Under the pieces are notes generated by a model. The model had not been told where the DNA came from. It did not search any database and saw nothing but the letters and a program-made list of their open reading frames with translations. A DNA stretch of 64,000 nucleotides from Acidisoma sp. PAMC 29798 (lineage in GTDB: Bacteria > Pseudomonadota > Alphaproteobacteria > Acetobacterales > Acetobacteraceae), in contig NZ_CP126994.1 in assembly GCF_030252425.1 (NCBI RefSeq), positions 2,785,001-2,849,000 of the forward strand, written 5' to 3'. The position numbers and the translations under genes are program-made. This document shows, in pieces, positions 25,195-34,345 of the stretch. Each line of letters begins with the position of its first letter. Position 1 is the stretch's first letter.

Positions 25195-25976
25195 CGATGA
25201 CACAGCCAAGCCTGGGCGAGATGCCGAAGAACCCGCCCCGCTACGGGATGATCCTTGCCGCTGGCCTCGGCACGCGCATGCGCCCGCTGACGGAAGACAC
25301 GGCGAAGCCGATGCTCAGCCTGCAAGGGCGCACGCTTCTCGATCACGCGCTCGATCGGCTGGCGGCGGCCGGTGTCGAACAGGTGGTGGTCAATACCCAT
25401 TGGCAGGCCGAAAAAGTCGAGGCGCATCTGGCGGCGCGATCCGAGGGGCCGAAAACCGTTGTGATGCGGGAGGATCGGCTTCTCAATACCGGCGGCGCTG
25501 TGGCGGCGGCGCTCGCCGCCGGCCTGCTGGGCGAGGCGCCCTTTTTTGTCGTGAACGGCGACGCCTTTTGGCTGGACGGGCCTGCGGTCGCCCTGGCCCG
25601 GCTTGCGGGATCGATGGAGGTCGAAGCGGGCGACAGTGGCGCGGAGGCGGTGCTGTTACTGCATCGCGGCGCCCAGGTCTCGGGGGAGGTCGGTGCCGGG
25701 GATTTCGCCTTGGACCGCTGGGGCATTCCCCGCCGCCCGAAGGAGAATGAACAGGTGCCCTATATCTTTGCGGGCGTTCAAATCCTGTCGCCGGCCTTGT
25801 TTCAGGATGCGCCGGCGGCGCCCTTCAGCATGAACCTGCTCTGGGATCGCGCGTTGGAAGCTGGAAAACTCCGCGCCATCGTGCATGACGGTTTGTGGTT
25901 CCACCTCTCTACGCCCCCTGATCTGGACCATGCCGAAGCCGAACTGCGGGAGCGCTCGACGGGAGAAACCCGTTGA
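25191..25976 (+). CDS. Sugar-1-phosphate nucleotidyltransferase (MurU-like)
   Basis: The 261-aa protein has the nucleotidyltransferase signature GMILAAGLGTRMRPLTEDTAKPM and the FFVVNGDAFW metal site. In this tsaE-addB setting the usual homologue is MurU, which makes UDP-MurNAc from MurNAc-1-phosphate in cell-wall recycling. The partner kinase AmgK, often encoded between tsaE and murU, is missing here. ATGA overlap with tsaE; TTGA overlap with addB. Confidence 0.8.
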   Translation: MTMTQPSLGEMPKNPPRYGMILAAGLGTRMRPLTEDTAKPMLSLQGRTLLDHALDRLAAAGVEQVVVNTHWQAEKVEAHLAARSEGPKTVVMREDRLLNTGGAVAAALAAGLLGEAPFFVVNGDAFWLDGPAVALARLAGSMEVEAGDSGAEAVLLLHRGAQVSGEVGAGDFALDRWGIPRRPKENEQVPYIFAGVQILSPALFQDAPAAPFSMNLLWDRALEAGKLRAIVHDGLWFHLSTPPDLDHAEAELRERSTGETR

Positions 25977-28933
25977 GCCGACCGGCTCTGTGGTCGATTC
26001 CGGCCGGACACGCGTTCCTGGATGAAATGGCGCGCCGCTGGCTCGCGGACCATGGCGAACTATCGGATGGCGTGATCCTGCTGCCGACGCGGCGCGCGGC
26101 ACGCGGGTTGAGCGAAGCCTTCCTCCGCGCCACCGATGGGCGGCCGATTTTGTTGCCGCGCATCGCGGCCGTTGGCGCGGCGGATGAGGCGGCGCTCACC
26201 CTCGGCGGTTTCGCGCTCGACCTGCCGCCGGCCATGCCGCAGGCACAGCGGCTGGCCGCCCTGTCCCGCCTCGTACTGGCACTTGAACGCGCGAGCGGCA
26301 CGCCGACGGCAGGGCTCGACGCGACCTGGCGGCTGGCGCGCGAACTCGCGGCCCTGATGGATGAGGCCGAGCGCGCGGAAGTGCCGCTCGCCACCGCCCT
26401 GCGGGCGACAGTGCCGGAGGAACTCGCCGCCCATTGGCAGAAGACCCTGACCTTCCTGGCCATCGCCACCGAGCAATGGCCGGCGATCCTCGCCGATGCG
26501 GGGCTGATGGACCCGGTCGCGCGGCAGGTCCGGCTGTTGCATGCCCAAGCCGAGGCCTGGGAAGCGGCGGCACCGGCGTTTCCGGTTTGGATGGCCGGCA
26601 TTGCCGGCGGCATTCCGACGGTGGCGCATCTCGCCCGCGTCGTGGCAGCGCTCCCCAAGGGTGCCGTCATTCTCCATGGCCTGGACCGGGCGATGGCCGA
26701 TGAGGTCTGGGACACGCTTCAGCACGGCCATCCGCAGGCCGGCATGCAACGATTGCTCGGCGCCCTGGGTGCGACGCGCGGCGATGTGCGGCCCTGGCGA
26801 GAGGGTGCGGCCGAGAGCGGGCGCGCTGGCTTGCTCGCCCGCGCCTTGCTGCCGGCCGAGGCACTGGGCAGCTGGCGGGAAGCGGCGCCCTTGCCGCTGG
26901 AGGGCATGTTTCGCCTGCGCGCCGCCGATCAGCAGCAGGAAGCGCTGGCCATTGCCGCCATCCTGCGCGACGCCATCGAAACGCCGGCCGCGACCGCCGT
27001 GCTCGTCACGCCCGACCGCGCCTTGGCCGCGCGGGTGGTGGCGGAATTGGCGCGCTTCGGCATCACCGCCGATGACAGCGCCGGCGAGCCCTTGGCGGAA
27101 TCGCCGCCCGCGACGCTGATGCGCCTGATCGCCCGCGCGGTGGCCGATGGCCTGGCGCCGGTGCCGCTCCTGTCGATGCTCAAGCATCCATTGGCGGCGC
27201 TCGGTCTGTCGCCCGGCGCCTGCCGCGCCGCTGCGCGCGCCCTGGAACTCGCCTGCCTGCGCGGGCCCCGCCCGCCCTCGCGGCTGGCGGGCTTGAGGGA
27301 GGCGCTGTCGCAATCGCGCAGCGAAGACCTACTCGCGCCGATGCTGCTGGATCGGCTGGAAGAGGCGCTGCGCCCCCTGCTCCTCCTCGTCGAGGGCGGG
27401 CAGGTTCAGAGCCCAGCCGTTTTGCTCGCGGCCCTCGCCGAAGCCGCCGAGGCAATCGCCACGACCGAGAACGCGCGCGGCGACCGTATGCTGTGGTCGG
27501 CTGAGGAGGGCGAGGCGCTCGCCACCATGATCGCCGAAGCCTTGCCGGCACTGGAAAGCCTGCCTGACACCGACCCGCGCGTGTTGCCGGGGCTGCTCGA
27601 TGCGCTGCTGGAGGGTCAGGTCGTGCGCGGTCGTCGCGCGCTGCGTGGCCTCGGCGAAGGCGGCAGCATCCATCCCCGAATCTTCATCTGGGGCCTGTTG
27701 GAAGCGCGTCTGCAAAGCGCCGATGTCATCGTCCTCGGCGGCTTGGTCGAGGGCGTCTGGCCACCCGCGACCGATCCCGGTCCCTGGCTCAGTCGCCGAA
27801 TGCGGGCCGAGGCCGGCTTGCCCTCGCCGGAGGAGATCATCGGCCAGACAGCGCATGATTTCGTGTCGGTGAGCTGTGCCGCACCCACCGTCATTCTCAG
27901 CGCGCCACGTCGCCTCGCCGGGGCGCCTGCAGTCCCGGCGCGCTGGCTCAAGCGGCTGGAGGCGATGCTGGCCGGCGGGCAACTGACGCTGCCCGAACAT
28001 CCCGCGCTGGACTGGGCGCGGGCGCTTGACCAGCCGGCGGGCGCGCCGCAGCCGGTGGCGCCGCCGTCGCCGCGCCCGGCCGTGCCGCTACGGCCACGCC
28101 GGCTGAGCATCACCGAAATCGAGACGTGGCTCGCCGACCCTTATGCGATTCATGCCCGGCATATCCTGAGACTCAAAGAACTCGATCCGCTGGATCAGGC
28201 AACGGATGCCGCCGATTACGGTCGTCTGGTGCATGCGGGGATGCAGCATTTTCTGAAGGAAGCCGGCGCGGACTGGCGGCCGGATGCCCCGCTGCGGCTG
28301 CGCGCGGCGATGGAGCATGCGCTGGGGGACGCGAAGCTGCGCCCGGCGCTGGCCAATTGGTGGCGCCCGCGTCTGGTGCGGATCGCGGACTGGATCGCCT
28401 CGGTCGAAACCGCGCGGCGGGCGGGGCTGTCGCTGACCGCCATCGGTGCCGAGATTCCCGGCGAGTGGGAGCTGCGAGGCCCTGCCGGGGCGTTTCTGCT
28501 GCGCGGCCGAGCTGACCGGATCGAACGTCGGCAGGACGGCAGCCTCGGTCTGATCGACTACAAGACCGGCACCGTGCCGACTGAGAAGCGCGTCCGCGAA
28601 GGCCACGCGCCGCAACTGCCGCTGGAGGCCGCGATGGCGGCGGCCGGCGCCTTTGGGCCGATCTTCAGCGGCGCCACCGCCGAGATGAGCTATTGGCGCC
28701 TGCGCGGCGGCGCCGAGCCCGGCGAGGTGATCGAGCCGGTGCCCGATCAGGCCGAGCTTGCGGCGCTGATCGCCCAATCCGAGACGGCGTTGCTGGCCTT
28801 GATCGCGGCTTTCGACGATCCGGGCAAAGCCTATCTTGCCCGGCCGCATCCCGGCCGCGCTGCCCGCGATTCGGGGTATGGCCGCCTCGCCCGCATGGCC
28901 GAATGGGCCGGCGTCGGGGAGGACCCGGCGTGA
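25973..28933 (+). CDS. addB: Double-strand break repair protein AddB
   Basis: The 986-aa protein matches alphaproteobacterial AddB: an N-terminal helicase-like half without a clear P-loop and a C-terminal RecB-type nuclease domain (GRADRIERRQDGSLG, LIDYKTGTVP, PQLPLEAAMA). With AddA it processes DNA ends for recombination. The start is a TTG overlapping the preceding stop (TTGA) with GGGAG 7 bases upstream. A family-A repeat follows the stop before addA. Confidence 0.9.
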   Translation: MSRPALWSIPAGHAFLDEMARRWLADHGELSDGVILLPTRRAARGLSEAFLRATDGRPILLPRIAAVGAADEAALTLGGFALDLPPAMPQAQRLAALSRLVLALERASGTPTAGLDATWRLARELAALMDEAERAEVPLATALRATVPEELAAHWQKTLTFLAIATEQWPAILADAGLMDPVARQVRLLHAQAEAWEAAAPAFPVWMAGIAGGIPTVAHLARVVAALPKGAVILHGLDRAMADEVWDTLQHGHPQAGMQRLLGALGATRGDVRPWREGAAESGRAGLLARALLPAEALGSWREAAPLPLEGMFRLRAADQQQEALAIAAILRDAIETPAATAVLVTPDRALAARVVAELARFGITADDSAGEPLAESPPATLMRLIARAVADGLAPVPLLSMLKHPLAALGLSPGACRAAARALELACLRGPRPPSRLAGLREALSQSRSEDLLAPMLLDRLEEALRPLLLLVEGGQVQSPAVLLAALAEAAEAIATTENARGDRMLWSAEEGEALATMIAEALPALESLPDTDPRVLPGLLDALLEGQVVRGRRALRGLGEGGSIHPRIFIWGLLEARLQSADVIVLGGLVEGVWPPATDPGPWLSRRMRAEAGLPSPEEIIGQTAHDFVSVSCAAPTVILSAPRRLAGAPAVPARWLKRLEAMLAGGQLTLPEHPALDWARALDQPAGAPQPVAPPSPRPAVPLRPRRLSITEIETWLADPYAIHARHILRLKELDPLDQATDAADYGRLVHAGMQHFLKEAGADWRPDAPLRLRAAMEHALGDAKLRPALANWWRPRLVRIADWIASVETARRAGLSLTAIGAEIPGEWELRGPAGAFLLRGRADRIERRQDGSLGLIDYKTGTVPTEKRVREGHAPQLPLEAAMAAAGAFGPIFSGATAEMSYWRLRGGAEPGEVIEPVPDQAELAALIAQSETALLALIAAFDDPGKAYLARPHPGRAARDSGYGRLARMAEWAGVGEDPA

Positions 28934-28943
28934 TGCGTCGCCT

Positions 28944-29012
28944 GTGGAATGCGCTTCGCTTTTCCACCCTACGGTCCCCCGTCGTAGGGTGGAAAAGCGC
29001 AGCGCATTCCAC
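28944..29012. repeat. Family-A palindromic repeat between addB and addA
   Basis: Arms GTGGAATGCGCTTCGC...CCACCCTACG (28944-28973) and CGTAGGGTGGAAAAGCG...TTCCAC (28983-29012) pair across 9 bases. Where other copies have GGCGG/CCGCC this copy has GGTGG/CCACC on both sides, so pairing is kept. It is the only family-A copy between genes that run in the same direction. Confidence 0.78.
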
Positions 29013-29036
29013 CGGCCACATCCGTGGGCATTCGGC

Positions 29037-32000
29037 ATGACAACCACCGCTCAACCCTCACTCGCGCTCCCGCCGACGCCAAGCGCCGATGATGCGCGGG
29101 TGCGGGCCAGCCGCCACCAGATGGCGGCCTCGAACCCTGCCGTCTCGACTTTCGTGGCGGCCTCGGCCGGATCGGGCAAGACCAAGCTGCTGACCGACCG
29201 ACTGCTGCGCCTGATGCTGACCGGCGTCGATCCCGGTCGTATCCTGTGCCTCACCTTCACCCGCAACGCCGCCGCCGAAATGGCCCTGCGGCTGCAGGAC
29301 CGCCTCGGCATCTGGGTCAGCCTGCCCGACGAGGTGCTCGACCGCGCATTGCACGACCTGTCGGTTCCGCCGACGCCCGTGAACCGCAAGCGCGCGCGCA
29401 GCCTGTTCGCCATCGTGCTCGATCTGCCCGGCGGCATGCGCATCGATACCATCCACGCCTTCTGCCAATCCCTGCTGCGGCGCTTTCCGCTGGAAGCCGG
29501 AATCTCCCCCCATTTCCGGCTGGTGGAAGAGCGCGATGCCATGATCAACCTGCGGGAGGAGCAGGAGCATATGCTCGCCCGCGTGCATGACGGCACCGAA
29601 GGCATGGCCGGGGCGGTAGACGCCCTCGCCGCCCAGATCGGCACGGATGATCTCGACCGGCTGTTGCGCGACATCGATGGCGGGCGCGAACGATCCGAAC
29701 ACCTCCTCAAGCAGGATTTGTCCAGCCTGATCGCAGCCCAGCGGCGCGTCGTCGGCGCCAAGCGGACCGAGGCCGAGATTTGGACATTGGCGGTCGAAGG
29801 CGCCGACGACACGGACCTGCGCTATGCTCTCGGCGCAGTGTCGGAACGCGGCGCGCCCGGCGCGAAAGCCAAGGCGCTGGCGCTGCTCGACTGGCTCGCT
29901 GGCTCTCCTGAGCGTCGCCAGGAGACCTGGCAGAGCTGGAGCGACGGGCTGCTGACCAAGGGCGAGCCACGTTCCCTTACTTTCCTCGTCGGCAAAAAGC
30001 TCGACCTGGCCGAGCCCGATATCTGGCCGGTGATCGAGGCCGAGCAGCTTCGGCTCATGGCGCTGAACGACGCCTTCGCCGCCGACCGCCTGGCCACGCT
30101 CTCAGCCGCCTTCCTGCGTCTCGCGCTGCCGGTGCTGAAGGCCCAGGCGCGGCGGCGGCAGGTGGAGGGGTTGATGGATTACGGTGACCTCATCCTCCGC
30201 TCCAATGATCTGCTGCGCGATCCCGGCGCCGCCTGGGTGCTGTTCAAGCTCGACCACGGTCTCGATCACCTGTTGCTGGACGAGGTGCAGGACACCGCGC
30301 CCGGCCAATGGAGCATTGCCGGCAGCCTGACGGAGGAGTTCTTCGCCGGCGCCGGCACGCGGGACGCCAATGAGAAGACCAAGCGCACGGTCTTCGCCGT
30401 GGGTGACCGCAAGCAATCCATCTACGGCTTCCAGGGCGCCGACCTGCTGTCCTTCGACGCCTGGCGCGGCAAGCTGCGGGACCGGGTTCGCACCGCAAAG
30501 CGAGAGTGGCATGACGGCGCGCTCGACGTGTCCTTCCGCTCCGTCGTGCCGGTGCTGGCCCTGGTCGATGCCGTCTTTGCCGACCCCGAAGCGGCGCGTG
30601 GCGTGGTCGAGACCGCCGGTGAGCCGCTGCAGCATGTCTCGGCGCGACCCGAGGATGGCGGCCGGGTGGAGCTATGGCCGCTGATGCCCCGGCAGATCAC
30701 GCCGGCGCCGGAGCCCTGGCTGATCCCCGACACCAACCTCGCCCAGGCCTCGGCACCCAGCCGGCTTGCCCGCGCGCTGGCGCAATGGATTGCGCAGGCC
30801 ACGACCGGCGGCATGATGCTGGAGAGCCAGGGGCGGCCGGTGACGCCGGGCGACATTCTCGTGCTGCTGCAAAAGCGCGCGCCCTTCGCGCCGCTGCTGG
30901 TGCGGGAACTGAAAGCCGCCGGCGTGGCCGTCGCGGGGCTCGACCGGCTGGAACTCACCGCCCAGGCGGCGGTGCAGGATCTCATGGCGCTGGCGGATAG
31001 CCTGCTGCTGCCAGAGGACGATCTCGCCTTCGCCTGTTGGCTGACCAGCCCGCTCGGCAATCTGACCGATGACAGTCTGATGGCTCTGGCGGCGGGTCGC
31101 ACGCAGCGACATCTGTTTGAGGCGCTGCGCCTCCGCGCGGCGGAACGGCCCGACTGGCAGACGGCCTGGACCTTCTTCCGCGCCCTGCAGCCGCGCGTCG
31201 ATTACGCCAGCCCGCATGCCCTGTTCTCCCAGGCGCTCGGCGCCCTCGGCGGGCGGGCGCGGCTATTCCATCGCCTGGGCGCGGAAGCGGCCGAGCCGGT
31301 GGATGAATTGCTCGGCGCGGCGTTGACCTATGGCGCCAGCCACGCGCCCTCGCTGCAGGGCTTTCTCCACTGGCTTCGCCAATCCACCACCGAGGCCAAG
31401 CGCGAGCCCGGCGCCGCCGGGGATGCGGTGCGCATCATGACCGTCCATGCCTCCAAGGGTTTGCAAGCGCCGATCGTCATCATGGCCGATGCCGCAGGCC
31501 GGCCGCCGCCCAGTCGCGGCAATCTGCTGTGGATGCGCAACGAGGCGGATGGGTCGGACCTGCCGATCTTCTGCCCGCGCCGGGACATGCATTGCGAGGA
31601 GAGCCTGAGCTTTCAGTCCCAGATGCAGGTACGCGCGGTCGAGGAGCATCACCGTCTGCTCTATGTCGCTATGACCCGCGCGGAGGACCGGCTGCTGGTC
31701 TGCGGTTGGGAAACCGGCACGCGCGGCACGGCGCCGACCTGGCACGATCTGATCGGGCGCGGCTTCGATCGGCTGGAGATCGCGCCGGAGGAGATGGCGG
31801 CGGGCGCTTGGCCCGAAACGATCCGGTCACTTTCCGCGCCGCAGCGCCGGCCGCCGCCAATGAGCAAGGCGGAAACGACGTCGCTCGTCGTCGCCCCCAT
31901 GCCGCCATGGTTGGGCCAAGCGCCGGAGTGGCGGGCGTCACCACCACCGCCGGAGCCCGCACGACCAAAACCCCTGGCACCAAGCCGACCGGATCAGGCC

Positions 32001-32576
32001 GCCTTCGGCCCTGTGCCGCAAGCCGATTCACCGGTCGCGGCCCGCACCTTCGGCCAGGCGGCGCGCGGGGCACGCTTCGCACGCGGCACGCTGATCCACG
32101 GCCTGCTGCAACATCTGCCCGACATCGCGCCGATGCGGCGGGCGGAGGCCGGGCGCGGCTTCCTGACGCGGCCCGGCTCGGCGTTGGACGCGGCGGAGGC
32201 CAAGCGCGTGCTGGCCCAATGCCTCGCCGTGCTGGACCATCCCTCACTCGGCCAGGCCTTCGCGCCCGGCAGCCGGGCGGAAGTGCCGCTGGCGGGTGAG
32301 GCCGGCGGCGTGGTGATCACCGGTATCGTCGATCGCCTCGCGGTGTCCGACCAGCAGGTGGTGGCGATCGACTTCAAGACCGGCCGCCAGCCACCGGCGG
32401 AGATCGGCGAAACGCCGATCCTCTATCTGCGGCAAATGGCAGCCTATCGGGCTTTGCTGCGCGCGATCTTCCCCGGCCGTGCCGTGCTTTGCGCTCTCGT
32501 TTGGACCGAAACCGCGACGGTCACACCCCTGCCGGATGCTATGCTCGACGGCTACGCGCCGGGGAGCACGTCCTAG
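29037..32576 (+). CDS. addA: Double-strand break repair helicase-nuclease AddA
   Basis: The 1179-aa protein is a UvrD-type helicase with a C-terminal nuclease. Motif I is ASAGSGKTKLLTDR, motif II LLLDEVQDTAPGQW, a later motif is IMTVHASKGLQAPI, and the nuclease has GIVDRLAV with AIDFKTGRQ. The frame is open upstream to 28836, but MTTTAQPSL at 29037 follows the repeat and fits the family start. The TAG stop lies in a family-A repeat. It forms the AddAB complex with the preceding gene. Confidence 0.92.
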   Translation: MTTTAQPSLALPPTPSADDARVRASRHQMAASNPAVSTFVAASAGSGKTKLLTDRLLRLMLTGVDPGRILCLTFTRNAAAEMALRLQDRLGIWVSLPDEVLDRALHDLSVPPTPVNRKRARSLFAIVLDLPGGMRIDTIHAFCQSLLRRFPLEAGISPHFRLVEERDAMINLREEQEHMLARVHDGTEGMAGAVDALAAQIGTDDLDRLLRDIDGGRERSEHLLKQDLSSLIAAQRRVVGAKRTEAEIWTLAVEGADDTDLRYALGAVSERGAPGAKAKALALLDWLAGSPERRQETWQSWSDGLLTKGEPRSLTFLVGKKLDLAEPDIWPVIEAEQLRLMALNDAFAADRLATLSAAFLRLALPVLKAQARRRQVEGLMDYGDLILRSNDLLRDPGAAWVLFKLDHGLDHLLLDEVQDTAPGQWSIAGSLTEEFFAGAGTRDANEKTKRTVFAVGDRKQSIYGFQGADLLSFDAWRGKLRDRVRTAKREWHDGALDVSFRSVVPVLALVDAVFADPEAARGVVETAGEPLQHVSARPEDGGRVELWPLMPRQITPAPEPWLIPDTNLAQASAPSRLARALAQWIAQATTGGMMLESQGRPVTPGDILVLLQKRAPFAPLLVRELKAAGVAVAGLDRLELTAQAAVQDLMALADSLLLPEDDLAFACWLTSPLGNLTDDSLMALAAGRTQRHLFEALRLRAAERPDWQTAWTFFRALQPRVDYASPHALFSQALGALGGRARLFHRLGAEAAEPVDELLGAALTYGASHAPSLQGFLHWLRQSTTEAKREPGAAGDAVRIMTVHASKGLQAPIVIMADAAGRPPPSRGNLLWMRNEADGSDLPIFCPRRDMHCEESLSFQSQMQVRAVEEHHRLLYVAMTRAEDRLLVCGWETGTRGTAPTWHDLIGRGFDRLEIAPEEMAAGAWPETIRSLSAPQRRPPPMSKAETTSLVVAPMPPWLGQAPEWRASPPPPEPARPKPLAPSRPDQAAFGPVPQADSPVAARTFGQAARGARFARGTLIHGLLQHLPDIAPMRRAEAGRGFLTRPGSALDAAEAKRVLAQCLAVLDHPSLGQAFAPGSRAEVPLAGEAGGVVITGIVDRLAVSDQQVVAIDFKTGRQPPAEIGETPILYLRQMAAYRALLRAIFPGRAVLCALVWTETATVTPLPDAMLDGYAPGSTS

Positions 32577-32598
32577 GGCGGAAAAGCGCAGTTCCGCC
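32574..32598. repeat. Truncated family-A repeat at the end of addA
   Basis: TAGGGCGGAAAAGCGCAG followed by TTCCGCC lacks the CGTA found in full copies. Its first three bases are the addA stop codon. It fills the gap between addA and the convergent glycosyltransferase-like gene. Confidence 0.65.
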
Positions 32599-33524
32599 TA
32601 AACCCCAAATTCCGTCAGCGCACGGTCGAGCCAGATGAGGTTGTCGCCGTCTGGAAACCAGGCCGCGCGGGCGGCGACCAAATCGGCGTCGTCGCGCGGA
32701 AATTCGATGCTCGCCGGCAGATCGGCGGGAAGATAGATGGCCTGGCAGAGCGGATAGTCCCGCACCCGCCATTCCGGCCGATGGGTGGTGAAGAAGGCGA
32801 GGCACGGCACCGAGAAGGCATCGGCCAGATGCATCGTCGCCGTGTCGGTGGAGATCACGCAACGGGCGCCCGCGACCAGGGCGCAGAGTTCGCGAATGGT
32901 CTTGCAGACCGGCGCCGCGATGGCACCTCCGCTCGGCGGCCCCTGCGTCAAGACCGGCCCGCTCAGTCGGGCGATGACGGCGCCATGCACGGCCTCCGGC
33001 ATATTCCGCAAGGCGATCGAGGCCGTTGGGCAGACGAGCGTATATCCGGGCGAGAGGCCGAGACCCGGAAGCCGCCCGGCGCGGGGCGCCAGCCAGGTAT
33101 TGCGCTTGAGAACCGACGCCACGCTGTCAGGCGCCACGCCTAGGCGGCTCAAAAAGAAGTCGATCATGGAAATGCGGGCAAATCCTGGGTCATAGGCGAA
33201 GTCGCGCATATCGATGACCGGCCCGGCCAGATCAGCCTCCGCCATCGGCACCACGGCGGCGAGATCACCGGCGAGATCATAGAGCTGCGGCAGCAGCGGT
33301 TTCGCCGCCGAGTCGATCCGGGCCAGCACGACGGGTCCCTCAATCGCGCCGATGGTGCGCGCGACCGAGAGTGCCTGCAGCCCGATGATTCCGTCGCCGA
33401 GGCTGATACCGAAGCCGTTTAGGATGGTGATCGGCGGCAAATCCGCATATCTCCCGCGCCGTTCCGAGCCCGCACGCCTGAAGTGCCCGAGCCAGTGCTT
33501 GCTCCTGGGGGCCGGATGCACCAC
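32598..33524 (-). CDS. Glycosyltransferase family 9-like (heptosyltransferase-type) protein
   Basis: The frame codes for up to 308 aa. The C-terminal half has the family 9 pattern: [11 protein letters not shown], then [32 protein letters not shown]. Such enzymes usually add heptose or a related sugar to lipopolysaccharide core. The only start for the full frame is a GTG at 33524 without a clear ribosome site, and the N-terminal 25 residues look non-conserved, so the true start may be further in (before ITILNGFG). It runs against addA and diverges from trxA. Confidence 0.6.
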   Translation of the reverse strand: MVHPAPRSKHWLGHFRRAGSERRGRYADLPPITILNGFGISLGDGIIGLQALSVARTIGAIEGPVVLARIDSAAKPLLPQLYDLAGDLAAVVPMAEADLAGPVIDMRDFAYDPGFARISMIDFFLSRLGVAPDSVASVLKRNTWLAPRAGRLPGLGLSPGYTLVCPTASIALRNMPEAVHGAVIARLSGPVLTQGPPSGGAIAAPVCKTIRELCALVAGARCVISTDTATMHLADAFSVPCLAFFTTHRPEWRVRDYPLCQAIYLPADLPASIEFPRDDADLVAARAAWFPDGDNLIWLDRALTEFGV

Positions 33525-33586
33525 GTTTGTTGCAACACACCATAGCCGTCCTTCGTTTCAGGACCGCTACAGCAAATGAGGTTCCC

Positions 33587-33913
33587 ATGGCCGGCAATAC
33601 CAAGGCTGTCACGGACGCGAGTTTCGATGCCGACGTTCTGAAGGCGACCGGTCCGGTCGTCGTCGATTTCTGGGCGGAATGGTGCGGTCCGTGCCGCGCG
33701 ATTTCGCCCGCGCTGGAAGAGATCTCGGCCGAATATGCCGGCAAGATCACCATCGCCAAGGTGAATATCGATGAAAATCCCGAGACGCCGAACAACTACG
33801 CCGTGCGCGGTATCCCGACCCTGATCCTGTTCAAGGACGGCAAGCCGGCGGCGACGCAGGTTGGCGCCGCGCCGAAGAGCGTGCTGAAGGCTTGGATCGA
33901 GCGCAGCCTGTAG
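33587..33913 (+). CDS. trxA: Thioredoxin 1
   Basis: The 108-aa protein has the active site W32-C33-G-P-C36 and the cis-Pro loop GIPTLILF. It reduces protein disulfides in the cytoplasm. GAGG lies 5 bases before the ATG at 33587. trxA after addAB is a common alphaproteobacterial order, here interrupted by an opposed glycosyltransferase-like gene. Confidence 0.95.
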   Translation: MAGNTKAVTDASFDADVLKATGPVVVDFWAEWCGPCRAISPALEEISAEYAGKITIAKVNIDENPETPNNYAVRGIPTLILFKDGKPAATQVGAAPKSVLKAWIERSL

Positions 33914-33926
33914 TCGGCGCCCGGAC

Positions 33927-34298
33927 ATGGCGGTGCGCGAGCCCCTGATCCGCGTCATCGCCATGCCGGCGGACACCAATCCGTCGGGCGATATCTTCGG
34001 CGGTTGGCTGATGGCGCAGATGGACCTTGCGGCGGGCAACCTCGCCCATCGCATCGCCAAGGGCCGCTGCGTCACTGCCGCCGTCGATGGCATGGCGTTC
34101 CTGTCACCGGTCCAGGTAGGCGACGAGGTCAGCTTCTTCGCGGAACTTCTCTCCATGGGTCGCACCTCCATGAAGATTACGGTCGAAGCCGAGCGTCGGA
34201 CGCGGTTCGAGACGGATACAATTCCGGTCACGAAGGCGACCTTCACCTTTGTGGCGCTCGATGAAAGCCGCAAGCCGAGGCCGATCAATCCGGGTTGA
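33927..34298 (+). CDS. Acyl-CoA thioesterase, YciA-like hotdog fold
   Basis: The 123-aa protein starts VREPLIRVIAMPADTNPSGDIFGGW, with the Asn/Asp and Gly-rich turn of the YciA/BACH group. It continues MAFLSPVQVGDEVSF, a single hotdog domain. It likely hydrolyses acyl-CoAs in the cytoplasm; chain length cannot be told. It follows trxA by 13 bases and ends just before a family-A repeat. Confidence 0.88.
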   Translation: MAVREPLIRVIAMPADTNPSGDIFGGWLMAQMDLAAGNLAHRIAKGRCVTAAVDGMAFLSPVQVGDEVSFFAELLSMGRTSMKITVEAERRTRFETDTIPVTKATFTFVALDESRKPRPINPG

Positions 34299-34315
34299 AC
34301 GACGACCGGGCTGAT

Positions 34316-34345
34316 GGCGGAATGCTCTCCGCTTTTCCGCCCTAC
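34316..34345. repeat. Family-A repeat arm
   Basis: GGCGGAATGCTCTCCGCTTT...CCGCCCTAC is a single arm with an internal palindrome (GGCGGAA with TTCCGCC). Read leftward, its TAG is the stop codon of the MBL-fold gene. It lies between the convergent thioesterase and MBL-fold genes. Confidence 0.65.
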
